Assembly: GCF_000771225.1 (NCBI RefSeq)
Contig: NZ_JDTZ01000010.1
Location: 62,001-126,000 of the forward strand
Reading direction: 5' to 3'
Length of the DNA stretch: 64,000 nt
Origin: Bifidobacterium pseudolongum subsp. pseudolongum DSM 20099
GTDB taxonomy: Bacteria > Actinomycetota > Actinomycetes > Actinomycetales > Bifidobacteriaceae
The number at the start of each line of letters is the position of its first letter. The stretch's first letter is position 1. Shown piece by piece: positions 18,182-27,053 of this stretch. The notes beneath the pieces are model-generated. The model did not search any database. It saw only the letters and a list, made by a program, of their open reading frames with translations, and was not told the DNA's origin. Made by a program: the position numbers and the translations under genes.

Positions 18182-20014
18182 ATGTCGCAAGCGCACACGC
18201 AGCAACAGCACCACCGTCGCCATCGCCACCATCACCGCCGCCGTGTGTGGCCGTGGGTTGTGGGTGTCCTCACCGTTGTCGTGCTCATACTGGCCATCGC
18301 GGGAGTGGTGGGACTCCAGTTGGGCAAGCAGGCGAAGCAGGTGCAGGCCCACGAAAACAATGCGATTGCCATGCTTTCGAAACTCTCTTCCGGAGATGCC
18401 GAGACACTGGCCAATGCGGGTGATGCGCTTCCGCAAATCGCCCATGAAACCCGGCAGGCCGTGGACATCGCCCATGGTGGATTATGGAATGCGGCGGCGA
18501 AGATGCCGTTCATTGGCACTGACATCGCCACTGTCCAAGGCATGACAACCACCATCGACGGCATCGTCCAGGATTCGATCCCACAGTTTGTGGATGTGTT
18601 GAAGACATTGAGCGATGCACAGATCGCCAATGGGGACGACGGTGTGAACCTGCAGCCGATCATCGACGCAGTGGAGCCATTGAAGCAAGCCAACGCATCG
18701 TTCCAACGTCAGGTGCGTGACTATGACGCGCTCCCCACACCGGGTATCGGCATGATTCGCTCCGCATACAGCAAAGGGGAGACGCAGCTCAACGACCTCG
18801 CCGACCGGGTGAATGCGCTGTCGAACACATTCCAGATCCTGCCCACGCTTTTGGGTGATGGACAGCAGCGCACGTATGCCGTCATGGCGATGACGCCTTC
18901 CGAAATGCGCTCCTCGGGTGGCCTCATCGGTTCCGTTGGCGACCTGACCACATCGAATGGCACGGTGCATATCGGTGATTTCCGGTCGAATGGCGACTAT
19001 CTGCCGTATGGCATTGGTGATCATTCCGAAGACATGAAGCGGGTGTTCACCGACGAGGGGCCATTGCACATGTCATTTGATATCCGTGATTTGGCCGTCT
19101 TCCCGAACACCGCGGATTCAGCGGTCGCCATGCAATCCGTATGGAACCGTACACCGTGGGGACAGAGTGTGCCCCTTGACGGCGTGATCATGGTCGATCC
19201 GGTCTTTTTGCAGCAGCTCATTGCAATCAATGGTAATGTGACGTTGCCAGATGGCACTGTGCTGACCGGTGAAAACACCGCGGAATTCCTGATGAACACC
19301 GTGTACCAGAAGTACCCGGAGAATGAGACCGACGTATTGTTCGGCGTTGTAGCCGGTCAGGCGATGAAATCGATGTTCTCGCACATGGATATGGGCAAAC
19401 TGTACAAAACCGGCGAAATGCTGGGAACCATGGCGAAAGGCCGCCATTTCACGATGTATGCGTTCGATGAGCGCGCCGAGCAAGGCATTCAGGCCGCTGG
19501 GTTCACCGGACAGATCCCGAGCAGCGAGACCAATCCATCCGTTGGCATCTACTTGACTGAGCAGAACCCCTCCAAGATGGGTTGGTACATCAAGCGCGAG
19601 GCGAAGATCCAGCGTGTGAACTGCGATGATGGTGATCTGTACCACGTCGAGTTCATGGTGCACAACACGATGACCGAGGAAGAAGCGAAATCACTGCCTT
19701 GGTACATCACCGGTAACAACAGCGACAACACCGGCAAGGCCATGGAGAAAATCCTGTTCTACGCTCCTCAAGGCGGTTCGATCAGCAATCTCATGCAGCT
19801 CGGCGGCAAAGTCGACGCGGTCAAGGAAACGACAATCGACGGTGTGAACGCCTATGAGACGTATGTGCAGGTCAATCCCGGGCAGATCGCAACGTTCACC
19901 TTTGACGTGCGTGTCTCAACAAAAGCGACTGCCCCCTTGACAATCGATCAGACACCAATGGGATGGGTGGATGACGGCATCACCTATCTTGATCCAAAAT
20001 GCGACACCAAATGA
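18182..20014 (+). CDS. DUF4012-domain membrane-anchored protein
   Basis: A 610-residue protein matching DUF4012, found beside EPS/capsule genes in many actinobacteria and of unknown biochemical role. It has a short cytoplasmic N-terminus very rich in His/Arg/Gln (residues 4-21), one membrane helix (about 22-46) and a large extracellular part. The signature is RTYAVMAMTPSEMRSSGGLIGSVGDLTTSNG followed by IGDFRSNGDYLPYG. The start is fixed by TAAGGAG 6 bases before the ATG. Its place next to the chain-length kinase, with no LytR-CpsA-Psr ligase in the window, suggests a role in polymer maturation or attachment. That role is inference only. Confidence 0.85.
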   Translation: MSQAHTQQQHHRRHRHHHRRRVWPWVVGVLTVVVLILAIAGVVGLQLGKQAKQVQAHENNAIAMLSKLSSGDAETLANAGDALPQIAHETRQAVDIAHGGLWNAAAKMPFIGTDIATVQGMTTTIDGIVQDSIPQFVDVLKTLSDAQIANGDDGVNLQPIIDAVEPLKQANASFQRQVRDYDALPTPGIGMIRSAYSKGETQLNDLADRVNALSNTFQILPTLLGDGQQRTYAVMAMTPSEMRSSGGLIGSVGDLTTSNGTVHIGDFRSNGDYLPYGIGDHSEDMKRVFTDEGPLHMSFDIRDLAVFPNTADSAVAMQSVWNRTPWGQSVPLDGVIMVDPVFLQQLIAINGNVTLPDGTVLTGENTAEFLMNTVYQKYPENETDVLFGVVAGQAMKSMFSHMDMGKLYKTGEMLGTMAKGRHFTMYAFDERAEQGIQAAGFTGQIPSSETNPSVGIYLTEQNPSKMGWYIKREAKIQRVNCDDGDLYHVEFMVHNTMTEEEAKSLPWYITGNNSDNTGKAMEKILFYAPQGGSISNLMQLGGKVDAVKETTIDGVNAYETYVQVNPGQIATFTFDVRVSTKATAPLTIDQTPMGWVDDGITYLDPKCDTK

Positions 20015-20041
20015 CCACCTAGGGTTTCGTCGCAGATGACG

Positions 20042-20081
20042 AGAGGTGCAGGGCTACATGCGTGTGTAGCCCTGCACCTCT
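20042..20081 (+). terminator. Hairpin terminator after the DUF4012 gene
   Basis: A perfect 17-bp stem (20042-20058 with 20065-20081) with a 6-base loop, starting 27 bases after the stop codon. The T-tract is short (TTCGTAT). Confidence 0.85.
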
Positions 20082-20124
20082 TCGTATAGGGGCATGTTGG
20101 AACGCGTCAGCGCCTACGGGAAGG

Positions 20125-20136
20125 GTAAACGCTTAC
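20125..20136. promoter_or_regulatory. LacI-family operator-like palindrome
   Basis: GTAAACGCTTAC is an imperfect palindrome (10 of 12 symmetric) with the central CG typical of LacI/GalR regulators, which commonly control bifidobacterial glycoside-use genes. It lies about 90 bases upstream of the amylase promoter. Assignment to maltose or starch control is inference. Confidence 0.45.
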
Positions 20137-20225
20137 GTCGTTGAGAAATGGTCTATGCCTCGCCATTTGCCTGTATAACGCTGTGCTCATGTAATGACAT
20201 CGTTTGCGATATGTGAATCCTCTGC

Positions 20226-20254
20226 TTGGAATTAGTGGTTGATATGTCTATAAT
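20226..20254 (+). promoter_or_regulatory. Promoter of the alpha-amylase gene
   Basis: TTGGAA (20226-20231), a 17-base spacer and a perfect TATAAT (20249-20254). This is the closest match to consensus seen in the window. It predicts a 5' leader of about 170 bases. Confidence 0.75.
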
Positions 20255-20270
20255 GAGCAATATGCGAATG

Positions 20271-20292
20271 GTTGCACAATGATTGTGTCAAC
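20271..20292. repeat. Imperfect inverted repeat just downstream of the amylase promoter
   Basis: GTTGCACAAT and ATTGTGTCAAC form a near-perfect dyad separated by one base, at about +10 to +31 of the predicted transcript. The position would suit repressor binding that blocks transcription. Confidence 0.4.
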
Positions 20293-20429
20293 TGAAGTGT
20301 TTGGTCGCTTACGGAACATGCATATTGTTCATGGCGGGCGAGCATGTGCATTGCCGGCCGGCTATGTGGACGGTTGGCGATAAGGAAAGAACAGTCCCTT
20401 ATTTCTAGAGAAGAAAAGGAGACAGTGGC

Positions 20430-23400
20430 ATGACACCTCTGTCTGAGACCGAGAAGAATCTCGGGAAGAGCAAGCATTCGGGAGGGCGCAGGTTCATGGC
20501 CAAGGCGGTCGCGAGCATTTCTGCGCTTGCAACGCTCGCCGGCGGCATGGCGCTCGGCGCGGTTACGGCCCCTGCGGCATTTGCCGCGAATGGGCCGACG
20601 ACGAGCTATGACCGTACACTCGGCAATGCGCAGTTCGAAGCGGCCCGTGAATCCAATGGCCTGTCGAAGGAAATGGATTACGGTGCGATTTTGCATGCGT
20701 GGATGTGGTCGGCGAATACGATCAAGGCGCATATGGATGAAATCGCAGACGCCGGCTACACTTCAATCCAGACGGTCCCGATCAGCACGATCAAGGGTCC
20801 TGTGGAGGGTATGCAATTCACCGAGAACTGGTATTACGTGTACCAGCCCTCCGGCACAGGCATCGGCAACAAGGTCATCGGCACCGAACAGGAAATCAAG
20901 GAGATGACCGCGGAGGCGCACAAGCATGGCATCCGTGTCATCGCCGACGCCGTCATCAACCACTTCACCGCCGATTGGAACGCCATTCAAGGTGACTGGA
21001 AGAATTCGAGCTTCTTCCACACGCGGCAGGAGGGCGGTTGCGGTGACAACGGCACTGCCATCAACTACAGCAACCGCTGGCAGGTCACACACTGCCATCT
21101 GCTGAGCCTGTGGGATCTCAACACCGAGAACCAGGAAGTCGCCAACCGCATGAAGGACTACCTGACTCGCGCGGTAGCCGATGGCATCGATGGTTTTCGC
21201 TATGACGCCGCGAAGCACATCGAGCTCCCGAACGAGTTCGACAGGTATTCGCCGTATTATGACACGATTCTGCCGAATGGCGCGCAGTACCAGTACGGCG
21301 AGGTGCTCCAGGGCGACCAAGGGCTCAATGCCCCGGCCTACCCGGCGTTGTTCGACAAGTACTCGACGAATGGCGGCGGTAACACTGCATCGCATTACGG
21401 CAATGAGATCCGTGCCGCGATGCAGGACAAGAACATCAGCTCCGGGCGTCTCGGCAGTCTGCAAGGCACCGGCGTGCGTGATAACCAGCTCGTGACCTGG
21501 GTCGAATCGCACGATACCTATGCGAATACGAATGAGTATTCATCGCAGCTGTCCGCATGGCAGATTCGCATGGGCTGGGGTATCGTCGGTTCCCGCAAGG
21601 GCGGAGCCCCGCTGTTCTTCAACCGTCCGCAGGGGTCGGGCGGGTCGAATCCACGCTTCGCTGAGGTTTCATCACTCGGTGACGCTGGTGACGACGAGTG
21701 GAAGCATCCCGAAGTCGTGAACGTCAACAAGTTCCGTAACGCGATGGAAGGCAACGCCGAATATCTGCGCAACTGCCAGGGCAACAACAACTGCCTGATG
21801 ATCGAGCGTTACAAGACCGACGGCAACCCGAACAACGATGGCATGACCGTCGTCAACATGGACGGCGACAAGAGCCTCGTCGGCATGGACACGACGCTCG
21901 ACAACGGCGAATACGTCGATCAGGTCTATGGCGGCAAGCTCGTCGTCAACAACAAGAAGATCACCTCCGGTGAGGTCAAGAGCGGCAAGGTGCACGTGTT
22001 CTACAACGCGTCGAACTCGCCGCGCGCCTCGCTCGCCGTGACCGGTGCGAAGTCCTTCAAGACCGACACCACGCAGGTGACACTGACCGCACGCAACGTC
22101 AACAACGCGCGTTACAGCACCTCCGAAGGCGATTCCGGTTCGTTCACCGATGGCCAGAAGATCACCATCGGCGCGAAGAGCGCCGTCAACACGCAGATCA
22201 TCGTGACTCTTACGGGTACTGATGCCGACGGCAAGCAGATCACCGCTTCCGAGACCTTCACCAAGAAGGACCCGAACGCCACTGTCAGCTACACGGCCTA
22301 TGCGAAGAAGCCGGCGGCATGGAACAAGATCTATGCATACGTGTACGTCGACAACAACGCTCCTGCTGGCTCCGTCATCCAGAACGCGGCGTGGCCGGGC
22401 GAACTGATGACGGCCGAATCCGGGGCATGCGACGGCACCGCCGATCAGGTCTACGAGATTCCGGAAGAGATCATCGACAAGGCCGGAGACGACCCGATCC
22501 GTGTCATCTTCAACAACGGCGGCGCAGGTGAAATCCCCGGCAACAAGTTCCCCGGTGATACGGCGACCGAAAATCCGGGCGACCACGTGGATGCCGCGGG
22601 TCTGCTGATCGACGGCTCCTATGTCTGGGATGGCAACATCACGAACGGCAAGTGGGAAGAAGCGTCCTGCCTCGCCGTGACCGTCGACTCCGTGAAGATC
22701 AGCCCGAGCGGTACGGTCAACCTTGACCTCGCCAATGGCGCGACGACCCAGCTCACCGCCACTGTGGCCCCAGCCTCGGCGGCGAACAAGCCGGTCAAGT
22801 GGACCTCTTCGAACGAGAAGGTCGCCGTTGTCAAGAACGGTGTTGTGCAGGGCCTTGCGAAGGGAACCGCGACAATCACCGCCGCCGTTGGCGGTAAGTC
22901 GGACTCCGTGACCGTGAATGTGACCGGTGAAGCGCCGGTTGTCCATGACACGACCATCTACTACCCGGCGAGCAACTTCGGCGCGAACTCGACCTATCTG
23001 CATTACCGCATCGGCACCGGCACCTGGACGACTGCTCCGGGTGTGAAGATGGAAGCGGCTTGCGATGGCTATGTCAAGTACACGATCGAAGGCACCGAAG
23101 GCGGCCAGGTTGAGTTTGTGTTCAACAATGGTGCAGGCAATTGGGACAACAACGGCAAGAAGAACTACACCGCGAGCGGCGCGAATGTCATCGTCGAGAA
23201 CGGTACGGTCGGTTCTGTCGCGCCGTGTGTGACGGTTGTTCCGGTGTCGTCGGTGTCGATTGCCGGTGGTGATTTTGAGCTCAAGGAGAGTGCTTCGAAG
23301 CAGCTTTCGGCGACTGTTGCCCCTGCGAATGCGACGGATCGTGCGGTGTCGTGGAAGTCTTCGGACACGTCGGTGGCGACGGTGGATGCTTCGGGCAAGG

Positions 23401-24620
23401 TCACGGCTGTCCAGGCCGGCATGGCCACGGTCACGGCGACCGCGGGCGGCAAGTCCGCTTCGGTGTCGGTGACGGTGATCAAGGATGAGCCGGTTATTGT
23501 CCCGGTGTCGTCGGTGTCGATTTCTGGTACTGGTGTGTCGGGTAACCGTGCGTCGATCAAGGTCGGTGCTGGTCTGGCGTTGTCGGCGACGGTGTTGCCG
23601 GCGGATGCGACGGATCGTGCGGTGTCGTGGAAGTCGACGAATTCGGCTGTGGCGACGGTGGATGCGGATGGCAATGTGCGTGGTGTGGCTGCGGGCAATG
23701 CCGGTATCACGGCGACCGCTGGTGGCAAGTCCGCGTCGATCATCGTGACGGTCCAGCCGGATGGTGTCGCGGTTCAGTCCGTGGCGATCACCGGCAACGG
23801 CATCTCCAACAATGAAGCGTCTATCCAAAGTAATGAGACCCTCCAGCTCAAGGCGCAGGTCTCTCCTGCGAACGCAACAGTTGGTACGTTGGCTTGGAGC
23901 TCTTCCGATACGTCTGTTGCGACGGTGTCTGGTTCCGGCGTCGTCACGGCGAAGAATCCCGGAACGACGGCCATCACGGTTACCGCAGGCGGCAAGTCGG
24001 CTTCGATCGTGTTGACGGTTGTGAAGTCTGATGCGTCGTTTAAGGATGTGCCGGTGTCTCATCCGTTCTTTGAGGGTATTGAGTGGGCCGCGTCCGCTGG
24101 TGTGGCTTCGGGCAATAACGGGATGTTCTATCCGTCGGGTGAGTTGACGCGTGCGGAGATGGCGGCGTTCCTGTATCGCTTGTCGGTGTCGGAGGGCAAT
24201 GCGGCGACGGCGTCGTATCGTCCGTCGGCTGCGGATTACCGTAGGTTCAAGGATGTGGATGCGTCGCATTGGGCGGCGCAGGCGATCCTGTGGGCCGCGT
24301 CGGTGGGTATCACGTCGGGTGATGGCGCCGGTGGGTTCTCGCCGGACCGTGTGTGCTCGCGTGCGGAGATGGCTGCGTTCCTGCAGCGGTTCGCTGCGGG
24401 TCATGGTGACGTGGATGCGTCCTCGTATCGTCCGTCGGCTGCGGATTACCGTAGGTTCAAGGATGTGGGCGAGGGGCATTGGGCGGCCAATGGTGTGTTG
24501 TGGGCCGCGTCGGTGGGTATCACGGCTGGTGATGGTGCTGGCGGGTTCTCGCCGGACAAGCCGGTCAACCGTGAGCAGACCGCCGCGTTCCTGTACCGCA
24601 TGCACAACCACCTCAACTAA
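20430..24620 (+). CDS. Secreted multidomain alpha-amylase with CBMs, Ig-like and SLH repeats
   Basis: Extracellular starch hydrolase of 1396 residues. A long signal peptide ends near residue 52 (APAAFA). The GH13 catalytic domain (about 60-530) has DAVINH (D173), the nucleophile D259 in GFRYDAAKH, general acid E291 in YGEVLQG and D362 in VESHD; its N-terminus resembles AmyE-type amylases. Two starch-binding modules of CBM25/26 type lie near 617-745 and 840-930. Bacterial Ig-like (Big_2) domains lie near 751-832, 937-1016, 1023-1108 and 1113-1198. Three SLH repeats (1202-1250, 1272-1320, 1342-1390) carry TRAE, SRAE and NREQ motifs and probably tether the enzyme to the cell surface. AAAGGAG lies 9 bases before the ATG. 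It sits inside the EPS region with its own promoter. Confidence 0.95.
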   Translation: MTPLSETEKNLGKSKHSGGRRFMAKAVASISALATLAGGMALGAVTAPAAFAANGPTTSYDRTLGNAQFEAARESNGLSKEMDYGAILHAWMWSANTIKAHMDEIADAGYTSIQTVPISTIKGPVEGMQFTENWYYVYQPSGTGIGNKVIGTEQEIKEMTAEAHKHGIRVIADAVINHFTADWNAIQGDWKNSSFFHTRQEGGCGDNGTAINYSNRWQVTHCHLLSLWDLNTENQEVANRMKDYLTRAVADGIDGFRYDAAKHIELPNEFDRYSPYYDTILPNGAQYQYGEVLQGDQGLNAPAYPALFDKYSTNGGGNTASHYGNEIRAAMQDKNISSGRLGSLQGTGVRDNQLVTWVESHDTYANTNEYSSQLSAWQIRMGWGIVGSRKGGAPLFFNRPQGSGGSNPRFAEVSSLGDAGDDEWKHPEVVNVNKFRNAMEGNAEYLRNCQGNNNCLMIERYKTDGNPNNDGMTVVNMDGDKSLVGMDTTLDNGEYVDQVYGGKLVVNNKKITSGEVKSGKVHVFYNASNSPRASLAVTGAKSFKTDTTQVTLTARNVNNARYSTSEGDSGSFTDGQKITIGAKSAVNTQIIVTLTGTDADGKQITASETFTKKDPNATVSYTAYAKKPAAWNKIYAYVYVDNNAPAGSVIQNAAWPGELMTAESGACDGTADQVYEIPEEIIDKAGDDPIRVIFNNGGAGEIPGNKFPGDTATENPGDHVDAAGLLIDGSYVWDGNITNGKWEEASCLAVTVDSVKISPSGTVNLDLANGATTQLTATVAPASAANKPVKWTSSNEKVAVVKNGVVQGLAKGTATITAAVGGKSDSVTVNVTGEAPVVHDTTIYYPASNFGANSTYLHYRIGTGTWTTAPGVKMEAACDGYVKYTIEGTEGGQVEFVFNNGAGNWDNNGKKNYTASGANVIVENGTVGSVAPCVTVVPVSSVSIAGGDFELKESASKQLSATVAPANATDRAVSWKSSDTSVATVDASGKVTAVQAGMATVTATAGGKSASVSVTVIKDEPVIVPVSSVSISGTGVSGNRASIKVGAGLALSATVLPADATDRAVSWKSTNSAVATVDADGNVRGVAAGNAGITATAGGKSASIIVTVQPDGVAVQSVAITGNGISNNEASIQSNETLQLKAQVSPANATVGTLAWSSSDTSVATVSGSGVVTAKNPGTTAITVTAGGKSASIVLTVVKSDASFKDVPVSHPFFEGIEWAASAGVASGNNGMFYPSGELTRAEMAAFLYRLSVSEGNAATASYRPSAADYRRFKDVDASHWAAQAILWAASVGITSGDGAGGFSPDRVCSRAEMAAFLQRFAAGHGDVDASSYRPSAADYRRFKDVGEGHWAANGVLWAASVGITAGDGAGGFSPDKPVNREQTAAFLYRMHNHLN
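23329..23635 (+). repeat. Direct DNA repeats in the Ig-like region of the amylase gene
   Basis: A 31-base identical segment occurs at 23329-23359 and 23605-23635, encoding AT(D)RAVSWKS in the second and third Ig-like domains. The short segment ccggtgtcgtcggtgtcgat is also repeated near 23240 and 23502. Near-identity at DNA level points to recent duplication or gene conversion. Confidence 0.75.
24213..24467 (+). repeat. 45-base direct repeat in the SLH region of the amylase gene
   Basis: Bases 24213-24257 and 24423-24467 are identical and encode SYRPSAADYRRFKDV at the head of SLH repeats 2 and 3. The flanking SLH sequence (LWAASVGIT, GDGAGGFSPD) is also highly similar at DNA level. Confidence 0.85.
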
Positions 24621-24642
24621 ACCCAACCAACACCACGCAATA

Positions 24643-24672
24643 CAGGGAAGACCGGCTTGATGGTCTTCCCTG
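24643..24672 (+). terminator. Hairpin terminator of the amylase gene
   Basis: An 11-bp stem (24643-24653 with 24662-24672) and 8-base loop, 23 bases after the stop. No T-run follows, so efficiency is uncertain. Confidence 0.6.
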
Positions 24673-24704
24673 CATTGTGGGGAAGATGTGCAGCCTGACT
24701 CGTA

Positions 24705-24749
24705 AATACAGCATATAGGGCGGATATTTGATGCCCCATATGCTGTATT
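24705..24749. repeat. Long inverted repeat between the amylase and acyltransferase genes
   Basis: The 16-base arms (24705-24720 and 24734-24749) match at 15 of 16 positions around a 13-base AT-rich loop. The arm start AATACAGC recurs at about 24755. It follows the amylase hairpin and could be a second terminator or an operator for the downstream EPS genes. Confidence 0.6.
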
Positions 24750-24883
24750 CGCGTAATACAGCTGCAACAACTTGCACTGGCACCGATTGAGACGAATGGG
24801 TCAGATACTCCGTGTAATCCTATATTCGTAGAGATTCATGGAACGAGTTGGCGAATATTCCAACAGATATCAAAGGAGGGCGT

Positions 24884-26044
24884 GTGGTTTCAGGGAAACA
24901 TACGGGGGTGGCGCCGAAGAGACAACGGAATTCAAGCATCGAATTGCTGCGATTGGTTTCCATGCTGATGATCGTCGGTTTCCATTATGTCCGCGGCGGG
25001 AACCAAGGATTATGGATTGCTTCTCAACCTATATCATTCAATAAATTTGTGTATCAGATGATATATATGAGTGGTGGATGGATTGGAAACTTCATATTCT
25101 TCACCATTTCGGTATGGTTTTTGCTTGATCGGTGCGAGACGTTGAACGATTCGCTGAAACGAATATGGCTGCTCGAACGCGAACTGTTGTTCTGGAGTCT
25201 GACATTGCTCGTGGTGACCTATTTCTTGCATAAACAAGGGTTGTACACCGGGAGTATGCTCTCGATTACTGCGAAATCCATTTTCCCTATCAGCCTCAAT
25301 ATGTGGTGGTATCCGACAAGTTATGCGCTGTTCCTTCTCTTCATGCCTTTCCTGATTCAGGGAGTGCGCGCGCTTGGCGAAAACGCCCACAAAAAGCTTG
25401 CCATCGCATGCTTGGTATTGTGGGGTGTACTCTCGCTCATTCCCAAATTTGCCTTTGATTTGACGGAATCAAGTGTTTTTGTATTTATCTATTGGTTTGT
25501 GCTGATTGCATACTATCGCTGGTATATGGAACCATTTACTACACGAAGGTGCTGGCAGCTGATCGGTGTGGGTTTCGCCGTCGTACTGCTGTATTGGGCC
25601 GTAACGAATACACTGTTCATGATGACAGGGAAAATGGCGAAGATGCAGTCTTTCATATTCGATCACTGGAAACTGCCTATGATGATGATTGGTTTCGGTC
25701 TGTTCCTGCTTGTGGAGCGTAGGGAATTCCATAATCGCATCATCAATGTGATGGCGGCGTCCGCATTCGGTGTCTACCTGATTCATTTTCAACCGGCCAT
25801 TTATCAAGCTTGGACCCACTATCTTGGTGTGCCAAAGATGTATACATCATCAATGCCTATTCTCATGGGTGCGCTTACCATCGTGGGTGTGTTTTTCGCG
25901 TGTCTTCTACTTGATATGGTTCGGCAGTTGCTATTTGCATTGACGATAGATAGGCATAAGGGGAGGGGGTATGAGCGAATACGTGCTGCATGGGTTGCGA
26001 TTGCGCATAGGCGCTCCCAACGGCAAGCGGCGGAGAATCGCTAG
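24884..26044 (+). CDS. Membrane acyltransferase (acyltransferase-3/OafA type)
   Basis: Integral membrane protein of about 386 residues with some ten hydrophobic helices, predicted to transfer acetyl or other acyl groups to polysaccharide. The family hallmark is present near the N-terminus: NSSIELLRLVSMLMIVGFHYVRGG, with the conserved Arg and His of acyltransferase family 3. Further helices include SFIFDHWKLPMMMIGFGLFLL and ASAFGVYLIHF. The GTG at 24884 follows AAAGGAGGG by a short spacer; TTG 24848 is an alternative start. It is the first gene of a long co-oriented run of EPS genes, so O-acetylation of the product is the likely role. Confidence 0.88.
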   Translation: MVSGKHTGVAPKRQRNSSIELLRLVSMLMIVGFHYVRGGNQGLWIASQPISFNKFVYQMIYMSGGWIGNFIFFTISVWFLLDRCETLNDSLKRIWLLERELLFWSLTLLVVTYFLHKQGLYTGSMLSITAKSIFPISLNMWWYPTSYALFLLFMPFLIQGVRALGENAHKKLAIACLVLWGVLSLIPKFAFDLTESSVFVFIYWFVLIAYYRWYMEPFTTRRCWQLIGVGFAVVLLYWAVTNTLFMMTGKMAKMQSFIFDHWKLPMMMIGFGLFLLVERREFHNRIINVMAASAFGVYLIHFQPAIYQAWTHYLGVPKMYTSSMPILMGALTIVGVFFACLLLDMVRQLLFALTIDRHKGRGYERIRAAWVAIAHRRSQRQAAENR

Positions 26045-26095
26045 CCATCCCTACGCACATACGGATACATGTCAAATACAGTGAAGAGTACGCAT

Positions 26096-27034
26096 ATGCC
26101 TTTGATTTCCATCATCACGCCCGCATATAACGCGGGAAAGGTCATCGACCGTGCCGTGGATGCAATCGTGCCGCAGATGGACGCCGACGCCGAATGGATC
26201 ATCGTGGATGATGGTTCGACGGATGGAAGCGGTGCATACCTCGACGAAATCTCCGCCGTGCATCCGCGGATCCGCATCATCCATACCCCGAACCGTGGCG
26301 CGGGGGCAGCGCGCAATACCGGTATCCATGAAGCGCATGGAGAATGGATTGCGTTTCTTGATGCCGATGATTATTTCACCGATACCGCAATCGCAGACAT
26401 CAGGACGCTGATCGCGGCCCCTGGGGCAGAGGGGGTCGACATCTTCTATCTGCCGAAGACCATGACCGATATGGAAGGCGCCGATGCACGGGTCGTGCAG
26501 CCGGAATCTCCAATCAAAGATGGTCTGCCGGAACTTGAATTCTGGTCGTCACTTTACCGCACCGAGTATCTCAAGCGTGCCGATATACGCTTCCCCGAGT
26601 ATCGTGAACAGGATGTGGAAACGGCGTTCCGTATGCTCGCATTCAATCGAACCAACCGCATACGCACCCAGCACACCCCCGCTTTTCTTGTGCATCGTGA
26701 CAATCCGAACAGCAACGTACACACGTGGGATCCGGAGCGCTTGCTGTATACAAAAGCATGCGTATACGCCGAGTTGCTCACGGCGTTGCATGGCGCTCCG
26801 AAAAGTGTTCGACGGAATATCTGCGGCATCATGTATTCATGTATCGATCGGTACTTATTATTGGCAATCCGGAATGGATTGGCGCTTCCGGACAGGCATA
26901 TCCGAACTCGTGAGGTTAGGAAATTGGGCAGACGGTTCTTCTTCCATTCGGGTACCTGGAGCACATGGGCTAAGAAAGGCCTGTACGCGCCACTGGCGAT
27001 GATGAGCATCCTGGCCGGTGTACGCGATAGATGA
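26096..27034 (+). CDS. Family 2 glycosyltransferase
   Basis: Predicted cytoplasmic inverting GT-A transferase adding a sugar to the lipid-linked repeat unit. The 312-residue product begins LISIITPAYNAGKVIDRAVDAI and has the nucleotide-binding WIIVDDGSTDGSG and the metal-binding FLDADDYF (DxD). The C-terminal third is basic and may lie against the membrane. GAAGAG lies 7 bases before ATG 26096; ATG 26069 in the same frame has no Shine-Dalgarno site. Donor and acceptor cannot be told from the sequence. Confidence 0.9.
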   Translation: MPLISIITPAYNAGKVIDRAVDAIVPQMDADAEWIIVDDGSTDGSGAYLDEISAVHPRIRIIHTPNRGAGAARNTGIHEAHGEWIAFLDADDYFTDTAIADIRTLIAAPGAEGVDIFYLPKTMTDMEGADARVVQPESPIKDGLPELEFWSSLYRTEYLKRADIRFPEYREQDVETAFRMLAFNRTNRIRTQHTPAFLVHRDNPNSNVHTWDPERLLYTKACVYAELLTALHGAPKSVRRNICGIMYSCIDRYLLLAIRNGLALPDRHIRTREVRKLGRRFFFHSGTWSTWAKKGLYAPLAMMSILAGVRDR

Positions 27035-27053
27035 TGTGGGAGGAGGAGAACAT

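Larger units (their letters stand above)
20015..20429 (+). other. 415-base regulatory gap before the amylase gene
   Basis: It contains, in order, the terminator of the DUF4012 gene, a LacI-operator-like palindrome, a strong promoter, an imperfect inverted repeat just after the predicted transcription start, and a leader of about 170 bases ending in AAAGGAG before ATG 20430. No open frame of credible coding character was seen in it. Confidence 0.6.

Noticed and set aside
20255-20429. Riboswitch in the amylase leader
   Set aside because: No conserved aptamer pattern was recognised; only simple dyads are visible.
23240-24600. Tandem-repeat or CRISPR-like array
   Set aside because: The repeats are in frame, unevenly spaced and encode Ig-like and SLH domains.
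20430-24620. Presence of a true S-layer
   Set aside because: SLH repeats occur on many surface enzymes; no S-layer structural protein is seen here.
21672-24770. Open frame of 1032 codons antisense to the amylase gene
   Set aside because: The product is Arg/His-rich repeats mirroring the Ig-like and SLH DNA repeats. The sense strand encodes a convincing amylase.
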